18,945 bases of DNA, from the NCBI GenBank assembly GCA_900547615.1, contig URHH01000042.1, positions 1 to 18,945 on the forward strand, read 5' to 3'. The notes below the pieces were generated by a model. The model was not told the DNA's origin, did no database searches, and saw only the letters and a list, made by a program, of their open reading frames with translations. This DNA comes from an uncultured Blautia sp. (GTDB lineage Bacteria; Bacillota; Clostridia; Lachnospirales; Lachnospiraceae). The position numbers were made by a program, and so were the translations under genes. Below, piece after piece: positions 1-6,807 of the stretch; within the stretch, counting starts at the first letter, position 1; every line of letters begins with the position of its first letter.

Positions 1-1941
1 AAGGCATTAAAGCGCATTAAGGTAAATTACAGAGTGGAAGCACCTGTTCTTGATTTTCATAAGGCAAAGGACAATCCCATTCTCGTTCACCCGGAGGAGG
101 ACTGGATTTCCAGAGTTCCTGTAGGAGCGGACAATAAGAGAAATCTCTGTGCGTCTAACGTGGAGGAAAAAGGAGATGTGGACGCAGTTCTTTCTTCCTG
201 TAAATACACGATCGAGCGCACTTACCGTACAAAGGCAAATCAGCAGACAATGATGGAGACCTTCCGCGCCTGCTGTTATAAAGATTATTTTGGAAGACTG
301 AACGTGATCTCTTCCACACAGATTCCTTTCCATGTAAAGAGGATCCTGGGAAATGCCCTGGATATTCCGGCTTCTAAAATCCGTGTTGTCAAACCCAGGA
401 TCGGAGGCGGTTTTGGAGCAAAACAGACGGCTGTATGTGAAATTTATCCGGCGATCGTCACATGGAAAACAGGACGCCCTTCCAAGATTGTCTATTCCCG
501 TTATGAGTCCATGATCTGTTCTTCCCCCCGCCACGAGATGGAAATCCGCGTGCGCGCAGGCGCAGATGAAAACGGAATCATAAAGGCACTTGATGTTTAC
601 ACCCTTTCAAACGGCGGCGCTTACGGGGAGCACAGTCCAACAACAGTTGGCCTTTCCGGACATAAATCCATTGCTCTTTACCGTCATACAGAGGCTTACC
701 GTTTTTCCTATGACGTAGTATATACAAACCTGCAGGCAGCAGGCGCGTACAGAGGATATGGCGCTACCCAGGGAATTTACGCAGTGGAGAGCGCAGTCAA
801 TGAGCTTTCGGAAATTATGGGCATGGATCCTGTAAAAGTAAGAGAATTAAACATGCCGGTGGAGGGCGGTCCCCTTCCGGCATATGGAGATGTGCCTTAC
901 GCTACAAGCTGTTCTATGGACAGATGTCTTGTAAGAGCAAAAGAGATGATGAACTGGGACGACAAATATCCGGCAAGAGATATGGGAAATGGAAAAGTGA
1001 GAGGTGTAGGCGTTGCAATGGCAATGCAGGGGTCTTCCATCGCCTGTGTGGATGTGGGCGGCGCCAGCTTAAAGCTTAACGAGGACGGCTCCTATACACT
1101 GGCACTTGGCTGTACCGATATGGGAACAGGCTGCGATACCATACTTTCTCAGATGGCAGCGGAATGTCTGGAAACGCCTTTTGAGAATGTAAACGCATTT
1201 GGCGTGGATACCGATATTTCTCCTTATGATTCCGGTTCCTACGCATCTGCAACCACATACACAACAGGAAATGCAGTAATTAAGGCGTGTGAGGAACTGC
1301 GGGAAAAAATTCTTGCCTTTGGCGCAGAAATGCTGGGAACAGAACCGGAAAACGCAGAGTTTGACGGTGCGTTTGTCACATCCGGAGAAAAACGCGTTTC
1401 TTTAAAGGAAATTGCAGGAAAGTCTACCTGCGGAAACAGCAGGGAGCTTCAGGTGACTTCAAGTTATTCTTCAGAGATTTCCCCGCCGCCTTTCATGATT
1501 GGTATGGCAGAGGTTGAGGTAGATAAGGAAACAGGAAGTGTGGAAGTTCTTGATTATGTGGCTGTTGTTGACTGCGGAACTCCTGTAAACCCGAATCTTG
1601 CCCGCGTACAGACGGAAGGCGGAATTGCCCAGGGAATCGGCATGGCGCTTTATGAGGACGTACAGTACAGTGAAAAGGGAAAAATCCGCAATAACTCTTT
1701 TATGCAGTATAAAATCCCGTCAAGACAGGATATTGGAAAAATCCGTGTGGAATTTGAGTGCAGCTACGAAAAGAGCGGTCCTTTCGGGGCAAAATCCATC
1801 GGAGAGCTTGTGATTGATACACCGTGTCCTGCCATTGCAAATGCTATTCACAATGCAACAGGGCTTTATGTAAGAGAACTTCCTATTACGCCGGAAAAAA
1901 TTGCAATGGGACTTTTGGAAAAAGAGGAAAAGGCAGAATGA
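1..1941 (+). CDS. Xanthine dehydrogenase-family molybdenum-binding subunit (5' end outside window)
   Basis: Large catalytic subunit of a molybdenum hydroxylase of the xanthine oxidase/dehydrogenase family, which hydroxylates purines or related N-heterocycles in the cytoplasm together with FAD and [2Fe-2S] subunits. The frame is open to the window edge and its first codons already read as family sequence, so the GTG at 34 is not the real start and the gene is cut by the window. Visible family motifs are GGGFGAK (about codons 135-141), AYRGYGATQG, a TDMGTG loop, the cofactor-binding stretch around DCGTPVNPNLARVQTEGG, and GAKSIGE near the C-terminus, whose Glu (codon at 1804-1806) matches the catalytic glutamate of the family. 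The FAD and iron-sulfur subunits are not in the window and may lie upstream. Its stop overlaps the next gene's start as ATGA, suggesting co-translation. The exact substrate cannot be read from sequence; a selenium-dependent purine or nicotinate hydroxylase is possible. Confidence 0.93.
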   Translation, partial: KALKRIKVNYRVEAPVLDFHKAKDNPILVHPEEDWISRVPVGADNKRNLCASNVEEKGDVDAVLSSCKYTIERTYRTKANQQTMMETFRACCYKDYFGRLNVISSTQIPFHVKRILGNALDIPASKIRVVKPRIGGGFGAKQTAVCEIYPAIVTWKTGRPSKIVYSRYESMICSSPRHEMEIRVRAGADENGIIKALDVYTLSNGGAYGEHSPTTVGLSGHKSIALYRHTEAYRFSYDVVYTNLQAAGAYRGYGATQGIYAVESAVNELSEIMGMDPVKVRELNMPVEGGPLPAYGDVPYATSCSMDRCLVRAKEMMNWDDKYPARDMGNGKVRGVGVAMAMQGSSIACVDVGGASLKLNEDGSYTLALGCTDMGTGCDTILSQMAAECLETPFENVNAFGVDTDISPYDSGSYASATTYTTGNAVIKACEELREKILAFGAEMLGTEPENAEFDGAFVTSGEKRVSLKEIAGKSTCGNSRELQVTSSYSSEISPPPFMIGMAEVEVDKETGSVEVLDYVAVVDCGTPVNPNLARVQTEGGIAQGIGMALYEDVQYSEKGKIRNNSFMQYKIPSRQDIGKIRVEFECSYEKSGPFGAKSIGELVIDTPCPAIANAIHNATGLYVRELPITPEKIAMGLLEKEEKAE

Positions 1942-2975
1942 TTTTACTGGAAATCTGGAAAGGTGCTCTTGTGGCGGTGTTCTATCTTGGAGCCTTTGTT
2001 TTTGCAGGAGCACTCCTTCCTGAAAAATGTCATAAAAGTTCTCTGACGAATCTCTGTCTTCTGGGATGTATGGTATATTTCGGTGTGTTTCAGATTGTGG
2101 CGCTGCCCATGAAAATCGGGCGCCTTCCTCTGAAATATCTTACCCTGACCTGGGTGGGGATTCTCGGGGCTGTATTTCTTTTTGATATAATAAGGAGAAG
2201 AAAGATACTGTTCCGGGCTTTTAAGAATTGTTTTTCAGACAGGAAAAAAACAGCGGCAGTATGTGTGTTTCTTCTGGCAGCAGGAGGGCTTGCGCTTGTT
2301 CTTGGAATGAATGTGAATCATATTTCGGATTTTGACGCGGGATATTATATCGGACTTCCGGTATCCTCTGTGTATTCCAACACAATCGAGCTTATGGATC
2401 CGTACAGTGGGCAGATGCTTTTAAAGCCGGACAGTTTTTATATCCTGAATACTAATACGGTGCACAGCGCAGTGATTTTTCAGGCTTTGAATCTTCACCC
2501 TCTCGTGGAAGAAAAATTTTCCATGACGGCAGCCCTTTCAGTGGTGTTTTGTCTGTTCTTATATAAGGGCGGAAAGCTTCTGTTTCAGGAAAACAGGCGG
2601 AAGGCGCTTATGTTTCTGACGCTTTCTGTGCTGGCTCTTTTATTCTCCTACAGTCTTGCGGGAGTTTCTCATTATTTTGCATACAGAACATATGAGGGAA
2701 AGGCAATTACCTCTTATCTTTATACAACCGGAATTTTTGTGTTTTTCCTTGGGGTTTTCCGGGAAAAAGAAGAAAAATGGGGCTGGACAGGTTTGCTTTT
2801 TGCAGCTCTTGGAGGTGTTGCGTTCTGTAATACGGCGATTTTTGTGATTCCGGTTATGATTTCAGCACTGATTTTGCCCTGGATTCTTCTGGAACGGAAA
2901 TGGAAGGCGTTGCTGCCTTATATGGCAGTGATGGCAGTTTCCGGCTTCTGGCTCTGTCTTCATTTGATTTTATAA
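1938..2975 (+). CDS. Polytopic membrane protein, likely N-terminal part of a GT-C-like / DUF6077-type protein
   Basis: A very hydrophobic protein of 345 residues with roughly eight to ten predicted membrane segments. The start ATG at 1938 overlaps the TGA of the molybdenum hydroxylase gene (ATGA), with an AGAGGAAAAGG purine-rich stretch just before it. Between the membrane segments lies an acidic extracytoplasmic-looking loop with SDFDAGYYIG, reminiscent of the 'D-D-x-Y-Y-x-G' loop in large Clostridial membrane proteins that resemble GT-C glycosyltransferases; I recall these as DUF6077, but that name is from memory and unverified. The protein ends in the middle of what looks like a helix-loop junction, and the following ORF continues in the same reading frame after a single TAA. 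It may therefore be a truncated or split gene. Function unknown; a role in cell-surface glycan or lipid-linked sugar transfer is inference only. Confidence 0.75.
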   Translation: MILLEIWKGALVAVFYLGAFVFAGALLPEKCHKSSLTNLCLLGCMVYFGVFQIVALPMKIGRLPLKYLTLTWVGILGAVFLFDIIRRRKILFRAFKNCFSDRKKTAAVCVFLLAAGGLALVLGMNVNHISDFDAGYYIGLPVSSVYSNTIELMDPYSGQMLLKPDSFYILNTNTVHSAVIFQALNLHPLVEEKFSMTAALSVVFCLFLYKGGKLLFQENRRKALMFLTLSVLALLFSYSLAGVSHYFAYRTYEGKAITSYLYTTGIFVFFLGVFREKEEKWGWTGLLFAALGGVAFCNTAIFVIPVMISALILPWILLERKWKALLPYMAVMAVSGFWLCLHLIL

Positions 2976-2993
2976 GAGGAAAAGGTGATTGGG

Positions 2994-3812
2994 ATGATGG
3001 AAAATTTGCAGTTTTTGTGGGAGAGCTTTCTGACCTACACAGAGAAAAATCCCATATGGTATTTGTATTTTTTCTCCCTTTTATATATTCTTTTTGCAGG
3101 AAAAAAAGAGGGACGGAAAATCTTTATTTATCCGCTTCTTGCAGAGTGTCTTACAATTTTCAATCCGGTTTTCCTTGGGATTTTAATTACGAAATTTGGA
3201 AACAGGTATCTTAGGTTTTTCTGGACGCTTCTGTTTTATGGAGTCATTGCCTATGCAGGCGTGCATCTGATTTCCAGGTTTAAAAATGTGTGGCTGCAGG
3301 CTGTGGGATTCTTTGGGGCGGCGGCACTGATTGCATATCTGGGAACGCCGGTTTTTAAGGGAGGAGAGATTCCGCCCTATGAAAAGGCTTCCAATCCACA
3401 ATTTACAAGTGAGGAAATTCTTGCTTTAAGCAATCTCTATCACAGCGAAGGTTTAAAACAGCCCCATGTGCTTTACGATGGCTGGCAGCTTTTAAATTAC
3501 AGAAGCTACGATCCGGGTGTGACCTCGGAGCTGACAAGAACACGGTTTGAATATATGCTGGAGCATGACAGGGAGACGTTTTTAAAGGGCAAAGCATCGG
3601 ACGGAATCAAGGCGATTTTTCAGGTGCACCATTATGGGGATTACAATGTTCCCAAAGAGACATTTTTTCAGGCGCTGCAGGCAGAAAAAATAGATTATGT
3701 TTCCGCTGCCAGAGGAAGCGGACTGAATGATTATCTTCAGGAAGCCGGGCTTTATAAGGTGGGAGACAGCGGAAAATATACAGTCTGGGGAATAAATAAA
3801 AAAACAGATTAA
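2994..3812 (+). CDS. Membrane protein with C-terminal soluble domain; probable second half of the preceding gene
   Basis: About four membrane segments in the first 110 residues, with a conserved-looking 'TIFNP' and an 'R-x-x-R-F-F-W' stretch, then a soluble domain of about 150 residues containing YDGWQLLNYRSYDPGV. The order of membrane segments followed by a soluble C-terminal domain is that of the C-terminal half of GT-C-like proteins. It lies in the same frame as the upstream ORF and is separated only by TAA at 2973-2975. I chose ATG 2994 because AAAGGTGAT just upstream is a reasonable Shine-Dalgarno sequence; GTG 2985 and ATG 2997 are alternatives. It may be an independently translated gene or the remainder of a roughly 625-residue protein broken by a stop. 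No catalytic motif is recognisable and the function is unknown. Confidence 0.7.
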   Translation: MMENLQFLWESFLTYTEKNPIWYLYFFSLLYILFAGKKEGRKIFIYPLLAECLTIFNPVFLGILITKFGNRYLRFFWTLLFYGVIAYAGVHLISRFKNVWLQAVGFFGAAALIAYLGTPVFKGGEIPPYEKASNPQFTSEEILALSNLYHSEGLKQPHVLYDGWQLLNYRSYDPGVTSELTRTRFEYMLEHDRETFLKGKASDGIKAIFQVHHYGDYNVPKETFFQALQAEKIDYVSAARGSGLNDYLQEAGLYKVGDSGKYTVWGINKKTD

Positions 3813-3819
3813 AAAACTC

Positions 3820-3848
3820 TTGATAATTTCAGGAAAAGCTGTTAAATT
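3820..3848 (+). promoter_or_regulatory. Candidate sigma-A promoter for the lysine riboswitch transcript
   Basis: TTGATA at 3820-3825 and TAAATT at 3843-3848 are separated by exactly 17 bases. The -35 element is close to consensus, the -10 element weaker. Transcription would start near 3855, just ahead of the aptamer, which is the expected geometry for a riboswitch leader. Confidence 0.5.
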
Positions 3849-3874
3849 AAAAAGGAAGTAAATAACGTAATGTA

Positions 3875-4030
3875 TGATAGAGGCGCGGGGTTCAAAAGTA
3901 CCACGGCATAAGGGCAGGGCAGCCGCTGTTGGGAAAGGGGATACCGCCGAAGGATTTGGAATGCCAGAAGGAAAAATCCTGGGATACTGCAGAATATGCA
4001 GTGTACTGTCACATGTGTGGAGCGCTATCA
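3875..4030 (+). promoter_or_regulatory. Lysine riboswitch (L box) aptamer
   Basis: The conserved lysine-riboswitch landmarks occur in the right order: AGAGGCGC at the 5' side of P1, AAAGTA, GGGAAAGG (3931-3938), GCCGAAGG (3946-3953), ACTGTCA (4005-4011) and TGGAGCGCTATC (4018-4029). The closing P1 helix forms from TGATAG (3875-3880) with CTATCA (4025-4030). It lies directly upstream of an NhaC-family transporter and is followed by a terminator hairpin, so lysine binding is expected to favour termination and reduce transporter expression. The class is well established; NhaC-type genes under L boxes have been proposed as lysine transporters (LysW). Confidence 0.95.
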
Positions 4031-4044
4031 GAGATTGAGTTTTC

Positions 4045-4089
4045 AATGCCATGAGTACGTGTTTCCAGATTCGTACCGTGGCATTTTTT
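4045..4089 (+). terminator. Intrinsic terminator of the lysine riboswitch expression platform
   Basis: AATGCCA (4045-4051) pairs with TGGCATT (4079-4085), and the helix continues inward through TGAGTACG/CGTACCG with one bulged base; a T-run occupies 4084-4089. A small competing helix, ATTGA (4034-4038) with TCAAT (4043-4047), overlaps the 5' arm and could take part in the switch. The hairpin ends about 58 bases before the transporter ATG. Confidence 0.85.
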
Positions 4090-4147
4090 GCGTGGAAAAT
4101 CTCCGGAGCATTTCATTCATTACGGAAAAAGCGAGGAGGAAAAGAAA

Positions 4148-5767
4148 ATGAAACGTATGAAAAGCAAATGGAGTGTTTTGCTTTTGACAGTGATGGCAGT
4201 TCTGGCTGCCTGTCCTACGGTGGTACTGGCGGCAGAGGAAGCACCGAAACCGGCTGTTTATGCTACATTCTGGGCGCTTGTTCCGCCGATTGTAGCGATT
4301 GTGCTTGCACTGATCACAAAAGAGGTATACAGCTCTCTTTTTGTGGGAATTCTTGTGGGAGCGCTGTTTTATTCCGGAGGGAATTTTGAGAAAACCATGA
4401 CTCATATTTTCAAGGGCGGAATTATCGGGGTTCTTTCGGATTCCTATAATGTAGGAATTCTTGTGTTCCTTGTGATTCTCGGAGCAATGGTATGTCTCAT
4501 GAATCGGGCCGGTGGTTCGGCGGCATTCGGACGCTGGGCAGGAAAGCATATTAAAACGAGAGTGGGAGCAGAGCTTACTACTGTACTTCTGGGTGTGCTG
4601 ATTTTTATTGATGACTATTTTAACTGCCTGACGGTAGGAAGCGTTATGCGTCCTGTGACAGACAAACATAATGTATCGCGTGCAAAGCTTGCATATCTCA
4701 TTGACGCTACAGCGGCACCAGTGTGTATTATTGCGCCGATTTCGTCCTGGGCGGCAGCAGTAAGCGGTTTTGTGGAAGGGGAGGACGGACTTTCTATTTT
4801 TGTCCGCGCCATTCCGTATAATTTTTATGCTCTTCTCACAATCGTGATGATGGTGGGAATGATTCTTATGAAAACAGAGTTCGGAGCTATGGGTATTCAT
4901 GAATCTAATGCATTAAAAGGTGATATTTATACGACTGCATCAAGACCTTATGCAAACGATGAGGATAACAGCGAAGGAAATCCGAGAGGAAAGGTGATTG
5001 ACCTTCTGATTCCAATCCTTTCTCTTGTAGTATGCTGCGTAATCGGCATGATTTATACAGGTGGATTTTTTGAAGGAACAGATTTTGTGACGGCTTTTTC
5101 TCAAAGTGATGCTTCTGTGGGACTTGCAATGGGAAGCTTTTTCGGACTTTTGATTACGATTCTCCTTTATATGGTAAGAAAAGTTATGACATTTCGGGAT
5201 TGTATGAGCTGTATTCCCGATGGATTTAAGTCTATGGTTCCGGCTATTTTGATTCTTACGTTTGCATGGACTTTAAAATCAATGACAGACAGTCTTGGAG
5301 CAGCAGATTTTGTCGCAAATGCTATGCAGTCTGTGGCGGGAGGATTTATGAATTTCCTTCCTGCTGTGATTTTCCTTGTGGGATGTGGTCTTGCCTTTGC
5401 AACCGGAACTTCATGGGGAACTTTTGGAATCCTGATTCCGATTGTTGTTGCTGTATTTTCCGGTACAAACGAAAACCTTATGATTATTTCCATTTCTGCA
5501 TGTATGGCAGGGGCTGTATGCGGAGACCATTGTTCTCCGATTTCCGATACTACGATTATGGCTTCGGCAGGCTCTCAGTGCGATCATGTAAATCATGTAT
5601 CCACACAGCTTCCTTACGCTCTGGTGGCTGCAGCAGTATCTTTTGTTTCTTACATTATAGCTGGCTTTGTACAGTCTGCATGGATTGCGCTTCCGGTTGC
5701 TGTTTTGCTTATGGTGATTGTGTTGTTTATCATTAAAAATGTATTTTCTGATCTGGAAGGGGCTTAA
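4148..5767 (+). CDS. nhaC: NhaC-family Na+/H+ antiporter-like transporter, probable lysine transporter
   Basis: Integral membrane secondary transporter of the NhaC/ion-transporter superfamily, 539 residues. Family features include the polar membrane motif IFIDDYFNCLTVGSVMRP (about residues 152-169), ATAAPVCIIAPISSW (188-201), the GTSWGTFGILIP stretch and the VCGDHCSPISDTT motif in the second half. The start ATG 4148 is set by AGGAGGA at 4134-4140. Upstream in-frame codons from 4088 fall inside the riboswitch terminator and are not coding. The N-terminus is unusual: a basic region followed by a hydrophobic stretch ending VVLAAEE, like a cleavable signal peptide, before the first family helix at about residue 40; it also contains LAAC at 19-22. 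The lysine riboswitch in front makes lysine (probably coupled to Na+ or H+) the most likely substrate, although ordinary NhaC members exchange Na+ and H+ and some exchange malate/lactate. Monocistronic, ending at a strong terminator. Confidence 0.93.
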   Translation: MKRMKSKWSVLLLTVMAVLAACPTVVLAAEEAPKPAVYATFWALVPPIVAIVLALITKEVYSSLFVGILVGALFYSGGNFEKTMTHIFKGGIIGVLSDSYNVGILVFLVILGAMVCLMNRAGGSAAFGRWAGKHIKTRVGAELTTVLLGVLIFIDDYFNCLTVGSVMRPVTDKHNVSRAKLAYLIDATAAPVCIIAPISSWAAAVSGFVEGEDGLSIFVRAIPYNFYALLTIVMMVGMILMKTEFGAMGIHESNALKGDIYTTASRPYANDEDNSEGNPRGKVIDLLIPILSLVVCCVIGMIYTGGFFEGTDFVTAFSQSDASVGLAMGSFFGLLITILLYMVRKVMTFRDCMSCIPDGFKSMVPAILILTFAWTLKSMTDSLGAADFVANAMQSVAGGFMNFLPAVIFLVGCGLAFATGTSWGTFGILIPIVVAVFSGTNENLMIISISACMAGAVCGDHCSPISDTTIMASAGSQCDHVNHVSTQLPYALVAAAVSFVSYIIAGFVQSAWIALPVAVLLMVIVLFIIKNVFSDLEGA

Positions 5768-5785
5768 ATTATTGTTCAAAAACGA

Positions 5786-5834
5786 CCTCCAGGATATCGG
5801 ATTAAAAATCTGATATCCTGGAGGCTGTTTTTTT
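5786..5834. terminator. Strong bidirectional intrinsic terminator
   Basis: An 18-base stem (5786-5803 with 5807-5824, one G-U pair) with a three-base AAA loop is followed by seven T on the plus strand (5828-5834). Read on the minus strand the stem is followed by TCGTTTTTG. It therefore serves both the NhaC-family gene and the convergent regulator gene, whose stop codon at 5833-5835 touches the T-run. Confidence 0.95.
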
Positions 5835-6528
5835 ATGGCTGAAAAATGCGGTTAATTGTTTTTCTGTTATAAACAAGATGCAGGTACATAGCGTCCTGAG
5901 CTTTCAGAGGATCGCCGTTTTTAATTGCCTGTGCGATTTCACGGTGCGATTCTATGGTTTCTGAAGAGAGACGGTTTTCCGTTGTTTCCACAAAAAGAGG
6001 AATGGAACTGTTAATAACAGGGATCAGTCTGGGAACAATCACATTTTTGCTGCTCAGAGCAATGGCAGTATGAAATTCGATGTCTTTTTGGGTGTGGTTT
6101 TTGTGCTGGTTTAAAAGAACTTCTACTTCGTCACACAGAGCAATAATTTTTTTTCGGTCCTGACTGTCCGCATGAAGAGCAGCCATAGCGGCAATAGACG
6201 GCTCCAGTAAAAAACGAACCTCCATAAGGTCATGAACCAGCTTCTTTTTGTCTCCGATAAATGTAAGTCCGAGAGGGTCTTCTACTACTCCCGGTGAAGA
6301 GGCAACGTAAGTGCCGGAACCCTGACGGATGGACACAATGTTTCGGGAAGCCAGAAGTTTCATAGCTTCTCTGACGGAACTGCGACCGGCATTTAGTTTC
6401 TGGCATAATACAGATTCATTGGGAAGCTTATCCCCCGGCTGAAGATTTTCTTCCAGTATAAGGTCAATTATATCATCTGCGATTTTCTGAGGGAGACTTT
6501 TCTCCTCTGATAATTCTAAATTCATCAT
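5833..6528 (-). CDS. FadR-type (GntR family) transcriptional regulator with FCD domain
   Basis: A 231-residue DNA-binding regulator. Residues about 12-76 form the GntR winged helix-turn-helix (PGDKLPNESVLCQKLNAGRS and then SSVREAMKLLASRNIVSIRQ). Residues about 96-222 form the all-helical FCD effector domain, with the metal or ligand-binding set Asp149, His153, His195 and His217 in the expected DxxxH...H...H spacing. Two adjacent ATG codons occur (6528 and 6525); GGAG lies 9 bases before the first. It is transcribed divergently from the GntP-family permease and sugar-acid operon, and FCD regulators commonly control sugar-acid genes, so it probably senses an aldonate or KDG-like intermediate and represses that operon and itself. 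This is inference from context; the ligand cannot be read. It ends in the terminator shared with the NhaC-family gene. Confidence 0.93.
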   Translation of the reverse strand: MMNLELSEEKSLPQKIADDIIDLILEENLQPGDKLPNESVLCQKLNAGRSSVREAMKLLASRNIVSIRQGSGTYVASSPGVVEDPLGLTFIGDKKKLVHDLMEVRFLLEPSIAAMAALHADSQDRKKIIALCDEVEVLLNQHKNHTQKDIEFHTAIALSSKNVIVPRLIPVINSSIPLFVETTENRLSSETIESHREIAQAIKNGDPLKAQDAMYLHLVYNRKTINRIFQP

Positions 6529-6570
6529 ATGATTTTTCTCCGTTTTCTACAACAATAATTTATTAATTCT

Positions 6571-6599
6571 ATGATATATATTTATAAATTCTTTGTCAA
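6571..6599 (-). promoter_or_regulatory. Sigma-A promoter of the FadR-type regulator gene
   Basis: On the minus strand, perfect consensus TTGACA (complement of 6594-6599), a 17-base AT-rich spacer and TATCAT (complement of 6571-6576). It sits about 40 bases upstream of the regulator ATG. The region is shared with the divergent operon, so autoregulation is plausible. Confidence 0.75.
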
Positions 6600-6650
6600 A
6601 GTGTAAAAATGCACAAAAATTCATGTTAAAAATTATGGAAAATTCCGATA

Positions 6651-6679
6651 TTGATTTTATGAAGTGAAGTATCTACAAC
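6651..6679 (+). promoter_or_regulatory. Weak candidate promoter for the sugar-acid operon
   Basis: TTGATT (6651-6656) and TACAAC (6674-6679) are spaced by 17 bases, about 125 bases before the permease start. Both elements are off consensus, as would fit an inducible promoter. I found no better pair on the plus strand between 6600 and 6760. An inverted pair ACATCAGA (6684-6691) / TCTGATGT (6750-6757) follows it. Confidence 0.3.
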
Positions 6680-6753
6680 CAAAACATCAGATGAATTAAA
6701 GGGGAATAAACAGAAAATCAAGAAAAAATAAAAAATAAAGGAGAAAAGGTCTG

Positions 6754-6807
6754 ATGTATTTGAAGGAAAAAGAGAAAAAAATTAAAGCAAGGAGGAATAC
6801 GCCATGA
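6754..6807 (+). CDS. Possible lysine-rich leader mini-ORF overlapping the permease start
   Basis: ATG 6754 opens a 17-codon frame, MYLKEKEKKIKARRNTP, whose TGA (6805-6807) overlaps the permease ATG (6804) as ATGA. AAAGGAG at 6737-6743 lies about 10 bases upstream, a workable ribosome site. It could couple translation to the permease or sense translation. It could also be chance in an A/G-rich leader, since the permease has its own strong AAGGAGG inside this mini-ORF. No homology is recognised. Confidence 0.3.
   Translation: MYLKEKEKKIKARRNTP

Noticed and set aside
34..36. GTG as the start of the xanthine dehydrogenase-type subunit
   Set aside because: Codons before it, back to base 1, are in frame and read as family sequence (KVNYRVEAPVLDF), so the gene simply enters from outside the window.
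4166..4213. Lipoprotein lipobox (LAAC) in the NhaC-family N-terminus
   Set aside because: A lipid-anchored polytopic transporter is unlikely; a signal-peptide site a few residues later (VVLAAEE) explains the region better.
4043..4900. 285-codon open frame on the minus strand opposite the NhaC-family gene
   Set aside because: His/Arg/Cys-rich composition with no domain, no ribosome site, and fully antisense to a clear gene and its riboswitch; a frame shadow.
6661..6670. Tandem GAAGT GAAGT as a possible operator
   Set aside because: A 5-base direct repeat in an AT-rich region is expected by chance and is not a palindrome as FadR-type operators usually are.
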